From positions 1 to 64,000 of the IMG/VR virus record IMGVR_UViG_3300032668_000004: a DNA stretch of 64,000 bases; one strand, given 5' to 3'. This stretch comes from a virus. The number at the start of each line of letters is the position of its first letter. Position 1 is the stretch's first letter. The position numbers were made by a program, and so were the translations under genes. The notes under the pieces are model-generated. The model ran no database searches. It had not been told where the DNA came from and was given only the letters and a program-made list of their open reading frames with translations. Below, piece after piece: positions 49,258-58,138 of this stretch.

Positions 49258-50120
49258 CTGAATAGATTTCTTTCTACTTGTAGTATTGCATCTGCGTCTT
49301 GCGGTAAACTATACAATTCTGCTGCCTTTTTCCTAAATATATAAGTGTTAAATATTAGGTTTGTTTCTTGTACTCTTATATTCTTTAGCATAAGCCATTT
49401 ATATAAGCAGACATTATATCCGCATATTTTTATATAAGGATCATTCCAGTTAGCATCTAATAATTCCCAGAATTTACCTGTACTATAGTATCTATAAAAA
49501 TCACAAACAGTATTCATCACCCTACTTGAACCGAAGAATAACACATCAGTAAAATGATTCTGCCAATATTCCATCGGGAATGTATTTGTCGAACCATATA
49601 TTGCAGTTGGTTCTATTCTACCTGGTAAGTAATCCTCAAACTTTGTACCCGGTGTATAATAACTATCATGCCTTGCTCTGACAACTAGATCAAAACGCAT
49701 GTCATTTTCTATTTCATACATAGTTTTGAGCCAGTTAGCCTGCATGATACTGTAGCTCATGTGAACGTATACTGTAGGTTTAGCTAGGTTAGCTGCTACT
49801 TTCATACCAAAAGTACATTCATCAAAACTTAATACGCTTGGTATCGGAGTGACATCGATTACAGTTTTATCTTCGATCAATAATTTTTCGTAGTTTATAG
49901 CTGATATCATATTCTGGTATAGCTCGTCCTTAGGATAAGATTCACATTTCTCTATACCATAAAATCTATGTTCTTTCGTGTATTCACTGTCTGTCCACGT
50001 GTGTCCAAAAAACTTTATGTCATGGATATCACTCTTGAAAAATTCAAGTATATTCTCGCTACAATGGTTCCATGTGCGAGGCTCTCCGCTCAGACACACT
50101 GCTATTTTATATGACTTCAT
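49254..50120 (-). CDS. glycosyltransferase-like protein
   Basis: 288 residues. N terminus YKIAVCLSGEPRTWNHCSEN, HDIKFFGHTWTD, then YEIENDMRFDLVVRARHDSY as in the neighbouring genes. The central Asp/His region RARHDSYYTPG is in the place where GT-A enzymes keep DxD. It is one of three paralogues in a row. Acts probably in glycan synthesis. Confidence 0.62.
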   Translation of the reverse strand: MKSYKIAVCLSGEPRTWNHCSENILEFFKSDIHDIKFFGHTWTDSEYTKEHRFYGIEKCESYPKDELYQNMISAINYEKLLIEDKTVIDVTPIPSVLSFDECTFGMKVAANLAKPTVYVHMSYSIMQANWLKTMYEIENDMRFDLVVRARHDSYYTPGTKFEDYLPGRIEPTAIYGSTNTFPMEYWQNHFTDVLFFGSSRVMNTVCDFYRYYSTGKFWELLDANWNDPYIKICGYNVCLYKWLMLKNIRVQETNLIFNTYIFRKKAAELYSLPQDADAILQVERNLFR

Positions 50121-50892
50121 ATGATGCTAACTCTTTCTTGATATCAAGATATTCTTGGCTTCTCAATATCTTTATACTCTGAGGACAACTGACGTTTTTT
50201 ATTCCACTAGCACATAAAAAAGGATATAGTGCAACTTCCGGCGCCGGCGGGGGACATTGTATGTGCGGGGGCACCACATGATTACTATCGATAAACTGCA
50301 ATGAATGAATAAATTCTGCTGCTTGGTCATACGTATAGCTATCAGCAAAATGAAACGTGTCACCGATCATAAATGATTCTACATTATCCACGTATCCGTT
50401 GCTCTTAGAATATAAACAGTTGGGACGAACTTCACGGGGCATGTTTAGATTTTCCATGAAGTATAGATCAGTCCGCATCCTAAACACAACATCATATTCG
50501 AAGTTGTGTTCGATCTCATATTGTCGTTTTAGATTAGCAGCATAATATATACTATAATACTGGCTTCTACACCACCATCCTATCGGATTATTCACATACT
50601 CAGTTAGTATACTAGGATCTTTGTCGAACAGTGTTGGATTGACATTTCTATTATCAAACTTGTATTTCTTTGGCTGATATGTATCTATGATATCTTGTTT
50701 TTCTTCTTCAGTGATATGTACGTCTTTGAGGGAACGGACACCAGACTGTAATACTATCGTAGGTAAAGTATTATAATCCCATAGATGAAAGAAAATATCT
50801 TTCTCTACATTAGGTAACAAATGTTCTATCCAATTTGAATATGTCTTTTTCCATGTCCTCGGCTGACCACTTATGCATAGTGCTACACGCAT
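50107..50892 (-). CDS. glycosyltransferase-like protein
   Basis: 261 residues from the ATG at 50892 (MRVALCISGQPRTW), five codons into the longest frame. Contains RQYEIEHNFEYDVVFRMRTD and MIGDTFHFADSY; RMRTDLYF may serve as the DxD-like site. It shares sequence and order with the two neighbouring genes, so tandem duplication is clear. Confidence 0.65.
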   Translation of the reverse strand: MRVALCISGQPRTWKKTYSNWIEHLLPNVEKDIFFHLWDYNTLPTIVLQSGVRSLKDVHITEEEKQDIIDTYQPKKYKFDNRNVNPTLFDKDPSILTEYVNNPIGWWCRSQYYSIYYAANLKRQYEIEHNFEYDVVFRMRTDLYFMENLNMPREVRPNCLYSKSNGYVDNVESFMIGDTFHFADSYTYDQAAEFIHSLQFIDSNHVVPPHIQCPPPAPEVALYPFLCASGIKNVSCPQSIKILRSQEYLDIKKELASYEVI

Positions 50893-52289
50893 CACATATT
50901 CTTCCACTTATAATAAACATTCTCATATTCAGGGAATGTTTCTAAGAAATTCGTACCACGGCGCGTGTCATGCTCATCAACGAAAGTGATGAAGTTCTTG
51001 CGATTCGTGTTTGTCCATTCATTAACCACATCATCTTTAGTGAGGTTATAGATTCGTTTTAACTTGTCAGCCTCATGTTCAAAAAAGCCGCGATTTGCAG
51101 TACCGTACCAGTTTTTGTTTTCTATGTTTTGATAAATGAATGTCACCTGATCGTAGATCATCTGAAGTTGTTCAGGCTCTATGATGAATACTGCCTGATG
51201 AGTTGGAAATCTAAGATAAGGAATATCTAATAGCATAGGAGTTCTTACATCATCCCAACGATGATATTCTTTCTTGATATCTAAGATATCCTTGAGGAAT
51301 GGAATATATGAAGTTATACTTAGAAAGTTATAGGTACTCATGATAGTAAACTGTATACCCGGAACTTCTCTATAAGTCTTATGAATATTAGTTAGCCAAC
51401 GCTCATAGTTCATGCCAAACCTGATATACTCACTCTGTTTACCGTGTGCTTCAGCACTTGTGAATATCTTGATGTTTTTCAGTTTTTTTTCTTCAGATAT
51501 TATCTTGATCTTTTCTAAGAACCTATTGAAAATATCATCAGGAACATTCATGTTCGTATTGATGGCAACTTCTAGATTTGGATTAGGGTTATCGATGATA
51601 TAATCCAGCACCTTGAAGGTGTTCTTGTTTAGTAGCGGCTCGCCTCCGGTAATTCTGAAGTGCTGTAGACTATTATACATCTTTGGCCACCACTTCCAGA
51701 AAGCCTCTACATATGGATTTTCTTCTCTATTGAGAATAGGCATCATATTTTGGCTTTTCAACCAATCTAGATTATTGAACCTATCTGTGGTAGGATAAGG
51801 TCCGAACCGTTCGATCTCTTCCATCCATTGACTACTGATATGAGGTGCACAATAACTGCATTTGAAATTGCATACATTACCAAAGCTTACTTCTACATAG
51901 CTTGGATCAACATCATCATCCCATGGCTTATTGGCGATATCCTGTATAAAAGGATTAGCCCATTTATCTGCACTCTTGTATATTCTGTCACTATGGCTAT
52001 CACCTTGATCCTCTACTCGCCAGCAATAATCACATTCTGCTGGACGCTCACCTTCAAGCATCATCTTCCTTTGTAATTTTTTATAATTACTATTGTGCAG
52101 TGCAGTAGGATTTATTTGAATTTCTTGTACAGGAACATGATGCGTTTTAGGATGGTGGCAACTATGCGTGTGTCCATTTTGTAGATGCATAGTTACTTGT
52201 TTCCACTTAGCAGCACAGAATGTTTTGCTAACAGAATCTAGTTCATTTTTAACATTTTCTAAATGTTGTTGATAACCATTATTTGACAT
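50892..52289 (-). CDS. twitch-domain radical SAM protein
   Basis: 465 residues. The radical SAM cluster is CNFKCSYC near residue 138 (CxxxCxxC), followed by FRITGGEPLLN near 210. The N-terminal segment FCAAKWKQVTMHLQNGHTHS with later CHHP and CDYCW supplies extra Cys, typical of the twitch/SPASM type. Found in many marine phages near sugar genes; reaction unknown. It overlaps the downstream gene by one base. Confidence 0.85.
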   Translation of the reverse strand: MSNNGYQQHLENVKNELDSVSKTFCAAKWKQVTMHLQNGHTHSCHHPKTHHVPVQEIQINPTALHNSNYKKLQRKMMLEGERPAECDYCWRVEDQGDSHSDRIYKSADKWANPFIQDIANKPWDDDVDPSYVEVSFGNVCNFKCSYCAPHISSQWMEEIERFGPYPTTDRFNNLDWLKSQNMMPILNREENPYVEAFWKWWPKMYNSLQHFRITGGEPLLNKNTFKVLDYIIDNPNPNLEVAINTNMNVPDDIFNRFLEKIKIISEEKKLKNIKIFTSAEAHGKQSEYIRFGMNYERWLTNIHKTYREVPGIQFTIMSTYNFLSITSYIPFLKDILDIKKEYHRWDDVRTPMLLDIPYLRFPTHQAVFIIEPEQLQMIYDQVTFIYQNIENKNWYGTANRGFFEHEADKLKRIYNLTKDDVVNEWTNTNRKNFITFVDEHDTRRGTNFLETFPEYENVYYKWKNM

Positions 52290-52292
52290 ATT

Positions 52293-53234
52293 TTACCATC
52301 CTTCAATTTTACGAATCACGTCCATCTCTTTAACTAAAGGACCTAAATTATACTTATCTGCATTATAATGTCTCTTGAAGAACTTACTTTGGTCTGCACT
52401 TAGCGTACAGATTGGCAAATCCAACTTGTCTTGAAGTTCTTCTCCGATAACTTCTGCGTAATGATGCGGATTATTCTTGTGCTTGTCCCATAACTCAGGA
52501 AAGTTGTCGAACCACATGACATTGGTGTGATCCCAGTCAGTCAGCATCGTCATCTGCGTTCCGAGCCGAGCACCGTATATTGCCCAATAACCATTCTCTA
52601 CGTCCGCACCTACGTTGTGCCAGATTGTCAGATTGTTTAGATTGCGACTTGACACTCTAGCTTTAAAATCATCAATGCTGGGCTTTGCACCCTTATCGAG
52701 AACCATCTTTACGCCCTCCCTAAATCCGGCTCTCCAGGCTTGGAAAGGGGTATAGTTTGGGTAAGTTACTGAATAACAGTCGTGCATTGCCCAATACAGA
52801 TTGTTACTGGAATCCATGCAGAAATCTACCGTAGTGGTTGGATCACCGTCTGAACTTTCATGTGTGTGCATGTTCGCTACATATGTCTTAGTCCAGCTAG
52901 AGATACCACCGTTACCGTAACGAAGACCGTTAATAGCATTAATAGCTCGCCAACGATATTGTGCTAACTTGTAGCTAGGATCCTTATCTGTAAAATCTAA
53001 CTGAATGTTGAAGAAGTCTTCGTTAGGAAGATTGTCACCGTCAATTAGAATGAAGCGTTCAGTGTCGGAAGCTTCTGCTGCTGCCTTGTGTGCCGCATCG
53101 CTGCCCTTTACTCCATCGACTCTCTTGGCCCACGGAACCATGTTCTTAATCTTGAGCCAGAATTCCTCTTTCTGGGGTTCATCGTAACTTAAGTAGATTA
53201 CGTCTAAGTCGGCAATGTCTACTATGTCACTCAT
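52293..53234 (-). CDS. GT-A-like glycosyltransferase
   Basis: 313 residues. VIYLSYDEPQKEEFW, AKRVDGVKGSDAAHKAAAEA, ERFILIDGDNLP (DGD, like the GT-A metal site) and NGISSW. Closely similar to the C-terminal part of the 846-residue protein. Likely adds a sugar to a surface or virion glycan; donor unknown. Confidence 0.62.
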   Translation of the reverse strand: MSDIVDIADLDVIYLSYDEPQKEEFWLKIKNMVPWAKRVDGVKGSDAAHKAAAEASDTERFILIDGDNLPNEDFFNIQLDFTDKDPSYKLAQYRWRAINAINGLRYGNGGISSWTKTYVANMHTHESSDGDPTTTVDFCMDSSNNLYWAMHDCYSVTYPNYTPFQAWRAGFREGVKMVLDKGAKPSIDDFKARVSSRNLNNLTIWHNVGADVENGYWAIYGARLGTQMTMLTDWDHTNVMWFDNFPELWDKHKNNPHHYAEVIGEELQDKLDLPICTLSADQSKFFKRHYNADKYNLGPLVKEMDVIRKIEGW

Positions 53235-53431
53235 ACAATCTTTATACCGTTTCTAGAAACAACTGTAATATGATCAATTTCCTCAAGCTTGAGTTGTACT
53301 GCGGTAGATTCCTTTTCTTTGTTATACCAGGATGCTTCTACTACAGTATAGTGTATATCTTTATTATTCCACCATGGTCCATCAAATTTAATCTTCATTC
53401 CAGGTTTGATGTCTAATTCTTTAGAGTTCAT
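53231..53431 (-). CDS. small hypothetical protein
   Basis: 66 residues. KPGMKIKFDGPWWNNKDIHY and VVEASWYNKEKES, a beta-rich small domain of unknown function. It overlaps the upstream gene by 11 and the downstream gene by four bases, so it is part of the operon. Confidence 0.5.
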   Translation of the reverse strand: MNSKELDIKPGMKIKFDGPWWNNKDIHYTVVEASWYNKEKESTAVQLKLEEIDHITVVSRNGIKIV

Positions 53432-53744
53432 ATGTTTCTAATTCCCAATATTGTCCGTCATTGTCAGTCGTAATAATACTCATATCTTCTTGCTCGCACA
53501 GCGTTCCTTTGTCACTCTTGCGCAATCGTGAAACTGTAGTAGCACCTTGTCTAACTAACTTACCATCGATTACTCTTAAATCATGTCGGCATTCTGCATA
53601 CGTTTGAGCATCGATTTCTATGAAGTTACCTTCAGGCTTTTCACATGTATAGAACAGTACCTTTCCCCTATCATCATAGTATAATCTAAACGTAGGAGGA
53701 ACTATTACCGGCGGCTCCCAGATGATTATATGTTCTTCGTTCAT
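53421..53744 (-). CDS. conserved phage protein of unknown function
   Basis: 107 residues. FRLYYDDRGKVLFYTCEKPE then GNFIEIDAQTYAECRHDLRV, VIDGKLV. I recall this set in many marine T4-like phages beside glycosyltransferases. Function unknown; no catalytic motif visible. Confidence 0.58.
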   Translation of the reverse strand: MNEEHIIIWEPPVIVPPTFRLYYDDRGKVLFYTCEKPEGNFIEIDAQTYAECRHDLRVIDGKLVRQGATTVSRLRKSDKGTLCEQEDMSIITTDNDGQYWELETYEL

Positions 53745-54496
53745 TTTATATTCTCTAATATAGTATTAGCGAATTCTTTATTATAATAGTGAACTGGATA
53801 CATCTGTGCGATAGTGTTGATTCTAAATGTATGTGGTAGAATCTCATATATTAGAGTATCTGTCCAGTTGTCTGTAAATAGTCCGTTGATGAACTGCTTC
53901 ATGTGCACCATCCCATAAGGCTTGAACTGAGGCAAAGTAGTTTTCTCCGCGCCTATCACATGACATGCAATCGCATATACCCAGTCTGTGGTAGCAGGTT
54001 CATCAACGTTGCACTTTAAAGTGCCACGAATTTCGTCCCAATTTTCAAAGACTTTTCGTACTATATCAAAAAACTGTTTAGCCAAATCCGATTTTCTAAA
54101 ATATGTGATCGCATTGTAACAGTCAGGAAGATTGTTGTCAACGATAAACTTACGATAGTAAGTAACATCAGATATTTCTTGCTTGAAATTTCTGACATGA
54201 GTAGATACTACAACATCACGTTCCTTAAGAACGTCCCACCAGTAATCAATCGATTGCGGAATGTACATATCAGCTTCCAACTTGATGGTGTACTCATACG
54301 GAGAGGCGTCGTATACTTGCCAATCGTTTTGCAGTTTCCAATTCGTATTTGGTGCCTGATCTCCATATGGCAACATGTCAGTTGTGATTATGGTCACGTT
54401 GGTATCGGGCATCGTTAGTTTAATGCTTGCTTCCAATGCTTTAGCACATGTGACATATTTGTCACCCTGTGCCATAATCACAAATCCTCTATTCAT
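53741..54496 (-). CDS. glycosyltransferase, GT8-like
   Basis: 251 residues. GFVIMAQGDKYVTCAKALEA, TIITTDMLPYG and SPYEYTIKLEADMYIP (acidic site EAD replacing DxD), then VHYYNKEF at the end. The fold is of the GT-A/GT8 type. One of several transferases in the cluster. Start overlaps the small gene upstream by one base. Confidence 0.6.
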   Translation of the reverse strand: MNRGFVIMAQGDKYVTCAKALEASIKLTMPDTNVTIITTDMLPYGDQAPNTNWKLQNDWQVYDASPYEYTIKLEADMYIPQSIDYWWDVLKERDVVVSTHVRNFKQEISDVTYYRKFIVDNNLPDCYNAITYFRKSDLAKQFFDIVRKVFENWDEIRGTLKCNVDEPATTDWVYAIACHVIGAEKTTLPQFKPYGMVHMKQFINGLFTDNWTDTLIYEILPHTFRINTIAQMYPVHYYNKEFANTILENIK

Positions 54497-54738
54497 TAGA
54501 AAGAAATTCCGAATTTTTCAAATACTCTAGTTTGATCGTCTAGTTCATCTTCTTGATCCTTAATACATTCTTGCACTTTCATGATCAATAATTCATGATA
54601 TTTTTCTACTAAGGCTCTACGGGTGGCTACTTCTATCGTTTTATCTCGGGACTGTTCTACTAAATGTAAGTTGGCTACAGCCACACCATACTGTTTGGCC
54701 ACTTCATATGTGGCAGCGTCAATGATTGGTTTACTCAT
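54496..54738 (-). CDS. small hypothetical protein
   Basis: 80 residues, helical: YEVAKQYGVAVANLHLVEQS, RALVEKYHELLIMKVQECIK. No recognised function. It is placed between two glycosyltransferase genes with 1-8 base overlaps. Confidence 0.5.
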   Translation of the reverse strand: MSKPIIDAATYEVAKQYGVAVANLHLVEQSRDKTIEVATRRALVEKYHELLIMKVQECIKDQEDELDDQTRVFEKFGISF

Positions 54739-55549
54739 GATCTTTTCCTTTTATCATATCGATGTATATTTCTTTAACAAGAATGTGAAAATCCATATCC
54801 TTAATAAGCATGTATTCTTTTTTATTCTTACCGTTTTTAGTGCTGTCAAACATTACTGTGTATTCAGTGTTTAACGAAGTATCGTTGTTAGCATATATCT
54901 GTGTGTTATTTCCAATATGAACTAAGTTCCATGGAAGATAATCAGTGATTGGATTAGAATGTCCATTAACTATTCTTAATGCCAGCGTTAATGCAAAGTC
55001 ATTACGATATGTTCCACCGACGAATCGATGGATATTTTCATAGTGTTGGTAGTTATTCTGTATCATTTTAATAGTATTAAAGATTTGATTTGCTCTATCG
55101 GTCTTTTTAAAAGCAATAACCGTAGCCCATAGTATTGGATAGCTATAATCAGAGAGATAATCTTGCGGTGCAGCTGGCTGCATTAAAAATTTAGTAGTAT
55201 TGTGACAACAAAAGTCATCGTATACTTCAAAAGTTTTTAGTAGCTTGTCAGAATTAACCACGTAGTCTACATCAAGTAGTATTGTTTCATCATATGGACT
55301 CAACTCATATGCTTGATACCTGCCTTTGTTGATCCACTGGCCCCATGTACGAAAATTATCTTTATTTGGAGTTACTGTAATTACCTTATCCCAAACATAG
55401 GTTGTTTTAGTTGGCAATGATTCTTCGTCAGTAACTAGTGTAACTGGCAATCCTAAAAAATGATTTACTCTTTTAGCTGTGAACTCTGCCATTTCATAGT
55501 AGTTGTATTTGATAGAATTGAAGGCAAAGAGTATTATACCTCGCGTCAT
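54731..55549 (-). CDS. glycosyltransferase-like protein with DxD
   Basis: 272 residues. GIILFAFNSIKYNYYEMAEF, LPVTLVTDEESL, ELSPYDETILLDVDYVVNSD (DVD, metal site near residue 94) and FVGGTYRNDFALTLALRI. GT-A fold likely. The C-terminal helix carries LVKEIYIDMIKGK. Overlaps neighbours by four and eight bases. Confidence 0.62.
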   Translation of the reverse strand: MTRGIILFAFNSIKYNYYEMAEFTAKRVNHFLGLPVTLVTDEESLPTKTTYVWDKVITVTPNKDNFRTWGQWINKGRYQAYELSPYDETILLDVDYVVNSDKLLKTFEVYDDFCCHNTTKFLMQPAAPQDYLSDYSYPILWATVIAFKKTDRANQIFNTIKMIQNNYQHYENIHRFVGGTYRNDFALTLALRIVNGHSNPITDYLPWNLVHIGNNTQIYANNDTSLNTEYTVMFDSTKNGKNKKEYMLIKDMDFHILVKEIYIDMIKGKDHE

Positions 55550-55851
55550 CTGTTACTTTCTAGAGCTTTCCATTCAGCATACCATTGCATAGTGGCTTCT
55601 ATATATGCGAGACGCAATGTTTTCAGCAATTCAGCACGATTTACTTCTACTGGATTATTAAAGGTATCTATTAAAACCAGGGTTTCGGTATCAAATGAAC
55701 TCAGAAAACTAATAGTTTCTGCATCTGCCTTCCAGAGGCCACCTTGCGCAGCTACAATAAGTTTAGCTGTGTACTTTTCTTCTAGATATGCTTTGGCTGA
55801 ATTGTGGTTAAATCTTGCTTTAGCATCAGCAAGTAGTGTCTTAGTGTCCAT
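55546..55851 (-). CDS. conserved small phage protein
   Basis: 101 residues. LLADAKARFNHNSAKAYLEE, KLIVAAQGGLWKADAETISF and VEVNRAELLKTL are conserved in T4-like phages near tail fibre genes. Function unknown; perhaps a fibre chaperone or assembly factor. AGGAG precedes the ATG. Confidence 0.55.
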   Translation of the reverse strand: MDTKTLLADAKARFNHNSAKAYLEEKYTAKLIVAAQGGLWKADAETISFLSSFDTETLVLIDTFNNPVEVNRAELLKTLRLAYIEATMQWYAEWKALESNR

Positions 55852-55897
55852 CTTATACTCCTAAAGTATTTAGATAGACGCCATAGATGCAAAATAA

Positions 55898-56851
55898 TTA
55901 TGAACCGGTTACGGTGCCCGAAAGAGTAATAGCGCCCCATGTATTGGCTATATAAGTTGTTTCTGGTGCCACTGCCGTACAACTGACAGCTGAACCAGAA
56001 GAAACAGTAAGTCCGGTATTCGCTAATTCGCCCCATGTTGAATAGATAGTTATAATGTTGCCGACATCACCATTTGATCCTTGCGTACCGTTTGACTTGA
56101 TATTTACTACTATATCAGTATTTGTATAGTGAGTAGGTGCACCTGTTGCAACTTGAGTGAACACTGCTGCGTTAGACGTAGTAAGTGCATAATATCCGGT
56201 GTTGGCTAGAAGGGTTGGAGAATTGCCTCCACCACCTATTTTAGTAATGCCGTTATAACTAACACCTACGATTGTCACAGTGCCGGAAGTGGGGGATGAC
56301 ATTACAATAGTGCCCACATTTGATGCTAGATTGTGAAATACCGTATCCATAGTAGTTGTGGTAGGAGAATGACTCATTGTCAATTTAATTTGTCCACCGG
56401 AGTTAAAGAAGTACCGAGCAGCGTCACCATTAGCAAATGAAACTGTATGTGCAAAAGTAATGGCATGTGACCAAGATGATCCATACGTTGCAGTATTGGC
56501 TGACGTGCTACCTTGCGATGCGGCGTTAAATCTGTTGCTAAATATTGAAGTTATGTTCGTGGGAATACCAGATAGGTATGTTACTATACCACCAGTAGAT
56601 GGTGCCGTTACTGCCGAAATTGATGTTCCTTGGTGACTTGCTGAGTTAGATGTTTTGTTGACTAAGTTTGCCCAATCTGATGCTGCTACAGTTGCACCTA
56701 CAGCAACATTAGCGAGAGCAGTTTGTCCATACCCCGCTGAACCTGATCCGGTCGCCCAAACAGCATTTAATGACGAGTTTCCAGTAGGATTGCCCCCTAC
56801 AAAGGTATTATAGTCAGAAGCCTGTATAGTTCCATACTGTGAGTAAGTCAT
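55898..56851 (-). CDS. virion structural protein
   Basis: 317 residues, Gly/Thr/Ala/Ser-rich and beta-type. The N terminus reads YSQYGTIQASDYNTFVGGNP and resembles T4-like tail or fibre-adhesin proteins. The C terminus ends ITLSGTVTGS. It lies directly after a tail fibre gene. Exact place unknown. Confidence 0.6.
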   Translation of the reverse strand: MTYSQYGTIQASDYNTFVGGNPTGNSSLNAVWATGSGSAGYGQTALANVAVGATVAASDWANLVNKTSNSASHQGTSISAVTAPSTGGIVTYLSGIPTNITSIFSNRFNAASQGSTSANTATYGSSWSHAITFAHTVSFANGDAARYFFNSGGQIKLTMSHSPTTTTMDTVFHNLASNVGTIVMSSPTSGTVTIVGVSYNGITKIGGGGNSPTLLANTGYYALTTSNAAVFTQVATGAPTHYTNTDIVVNIKSNGTQGSNGDVGNIITIYSTWGELANTGLTVSSGSAVSCTAVAPETTYIANTWGAITLSGTVTGS

Positions 56852-56863
56852 CTCTATTCCTTA

Positions 56864-58087
56864 TTATCGAATCATAACGATAGCTTCTACAACACCTTCG
56901 CCATCTGTGGTTTTATCTGCTAATGCTCTTCCTATAGTATTAAATGCGGTTGCTTCACCGGAGTGAGCAGCACGAGCAATACCGTTACCTGCACTTACTA
57001 ATCGCTGTCCTTTTAGTACTTTACCAGTAACTTTAACCTCTACTCTACCGGAAACTGCAACAGGGGGATGAGTAGTATCATTGCCGGCGCCGGCATTCAT
57101 TAGATATGCAGCAGTATCGGAAATAACACCGAATACATCTTCAGAAAGTTCATACTGCACTGCTGTTATTTCTTTGGTTCCGCCTAATTGTACTACTGTA
57201 CCTGGAGAATATACATCGTCTGCTGCAAATCTTTCGGCCAAGTCAGCGTAAGTCGCTTGTAGTTGTGAACCCGATGATAGTGTCCAGGTACCTGTAAGCG
57301 TTCCGGCGGTTGTGTTTGCTCCAGTAGTTAATGTAGTAGCTTGCGTAGTTGTAGTTAATATCGCACCGTTATACGTTGGCAAGTATGATGCGACATTAGA
57401 ATTGCCATATGAGCCGCCGATCGGAATAGATGCACCGTTTGCATAATAATAATTATCAGTACGAATACCAATTCCAGATCCGGTAATCACTAGGTTGCCG
57501 CCGGTAACCCACATCGATGTTCCCGCAACACCATTTGCAGTTCCGGTTCCGTTTGCGGTCCAAACACCAGTTAGTGTTCCATTAGTAGATGCGCTACCTG
57601 ATGTGATTGCAGTTGTCACCAAAGTACTAATGTTTGCAGTAGATGATACGTTTAGATTAGCAACGTTTGCGTTTGCGGTGGCTGTTAGATTGAAGAACGT
57701 ACCGGTCGTGGCAGTAAGATTGTTTGTAACAGCCATGTTGTTTGCAGCAGCATTGCCAGTTACTGATATACTGCCAAACGTTGTAGTACCGGCTGAACCT
57801 GATTGCGCAAGAGACAGCCAAGCAGCAGCATTAGTAGTTCCGTCGGCCGGACAGACCAAGAGGGTATTTGATACTGTGTTGAACCAGAGTTGGCCTCTGA
57901 TGGGATTAGACGGAGGTTGGCTGAATGCAAAATTTTCTAGCTGATGAACAAAGTTTGTGTCTAATTGTTGACCATATCCTGCATAGTTTCGGCCCGGCAA
58001 ACCCAGACTAGTACTAGTCGTGTTGATTGTACCGTCAGCGATAGTAGTGAGAGTCGTACCATCACTTTTTACGATTGTATATGCCAT
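56864..58087 (-). CDS. tail fibre protein with peptidase_G2-type C terminus
   Basis: 407 residues. The N terminus (TIVKSDGTTLTTIADGTINT, GRNYAGYGQQLDTNFVHQLE, RGQLWFN) is shared with the fibre gene upstream. The middle is a low-complexity beta repeat (NVANLNVSSTANI). The C-terminal 120 residues (YADLAERFAADDVYSPGTVV) match domains at the ends of phage fibres that self-cleave or trimerise. A good late promoter precedes it. Confidence 0.72.
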   Translation of the reverse strand: MAYTIVKSDGTTLTTIADGTINTTSTSLGLPGRNYAGYGQQLDTNFVHQLENFAFSQPPSNPIRGQLWFNTVSNTLLVCPADGTTNAAAWLSLAQSGSAGTTTFGSISVTGNAAANNMAVTNNLTATTGTFFNLTATANANVANLNVSSTANISTLVTTAITSGSASTNGTLTGVWTANGTGTANGVAGTSMWVTGGNLVITGSGIGIRTDNYYYANGASIPIGGSYGNSNVASYLPTYNGAILTTTTQATTLTTGANTTAGTLTGTWTLSSGSQLQATYADLAERFAADDVYSPGTVVQLGGTKEITAVQYELSEDVFGVISDTAAYLMNAGAGNDTTHPPVAVSGRVEVKVTGKVLKGQRLVSAGNGIARAAHSGEATAFNTIGRALADKTTDGEGVVEAIVMIR

Positions 58088-58108
58088 AGTTAAGTTACTC
58101 CGTTATCC

Positions 58109-58117
58109 TTATTTATC
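58109..58117 (-). promoter_or_regulatory. late promoter for the tail fibre gene
   Basis: The minus strand reads GATAAATAA, 22 bases before the ATG at 58087, with GGAG in the leader. Fits late expression of a tail gene. Confidence 0.55.
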
Positions 58118-58138
58118 TTAAAATTCGTGTTGCGTCGT

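Noticed and set aside
57495-57944. Plus-strand frame rich in Val, Ala and Pro opposite a tail fibre gene.
   Set aside because: Low-complexity reflection of the Asn/Thr-rich fibre repeats, not a separate gene.
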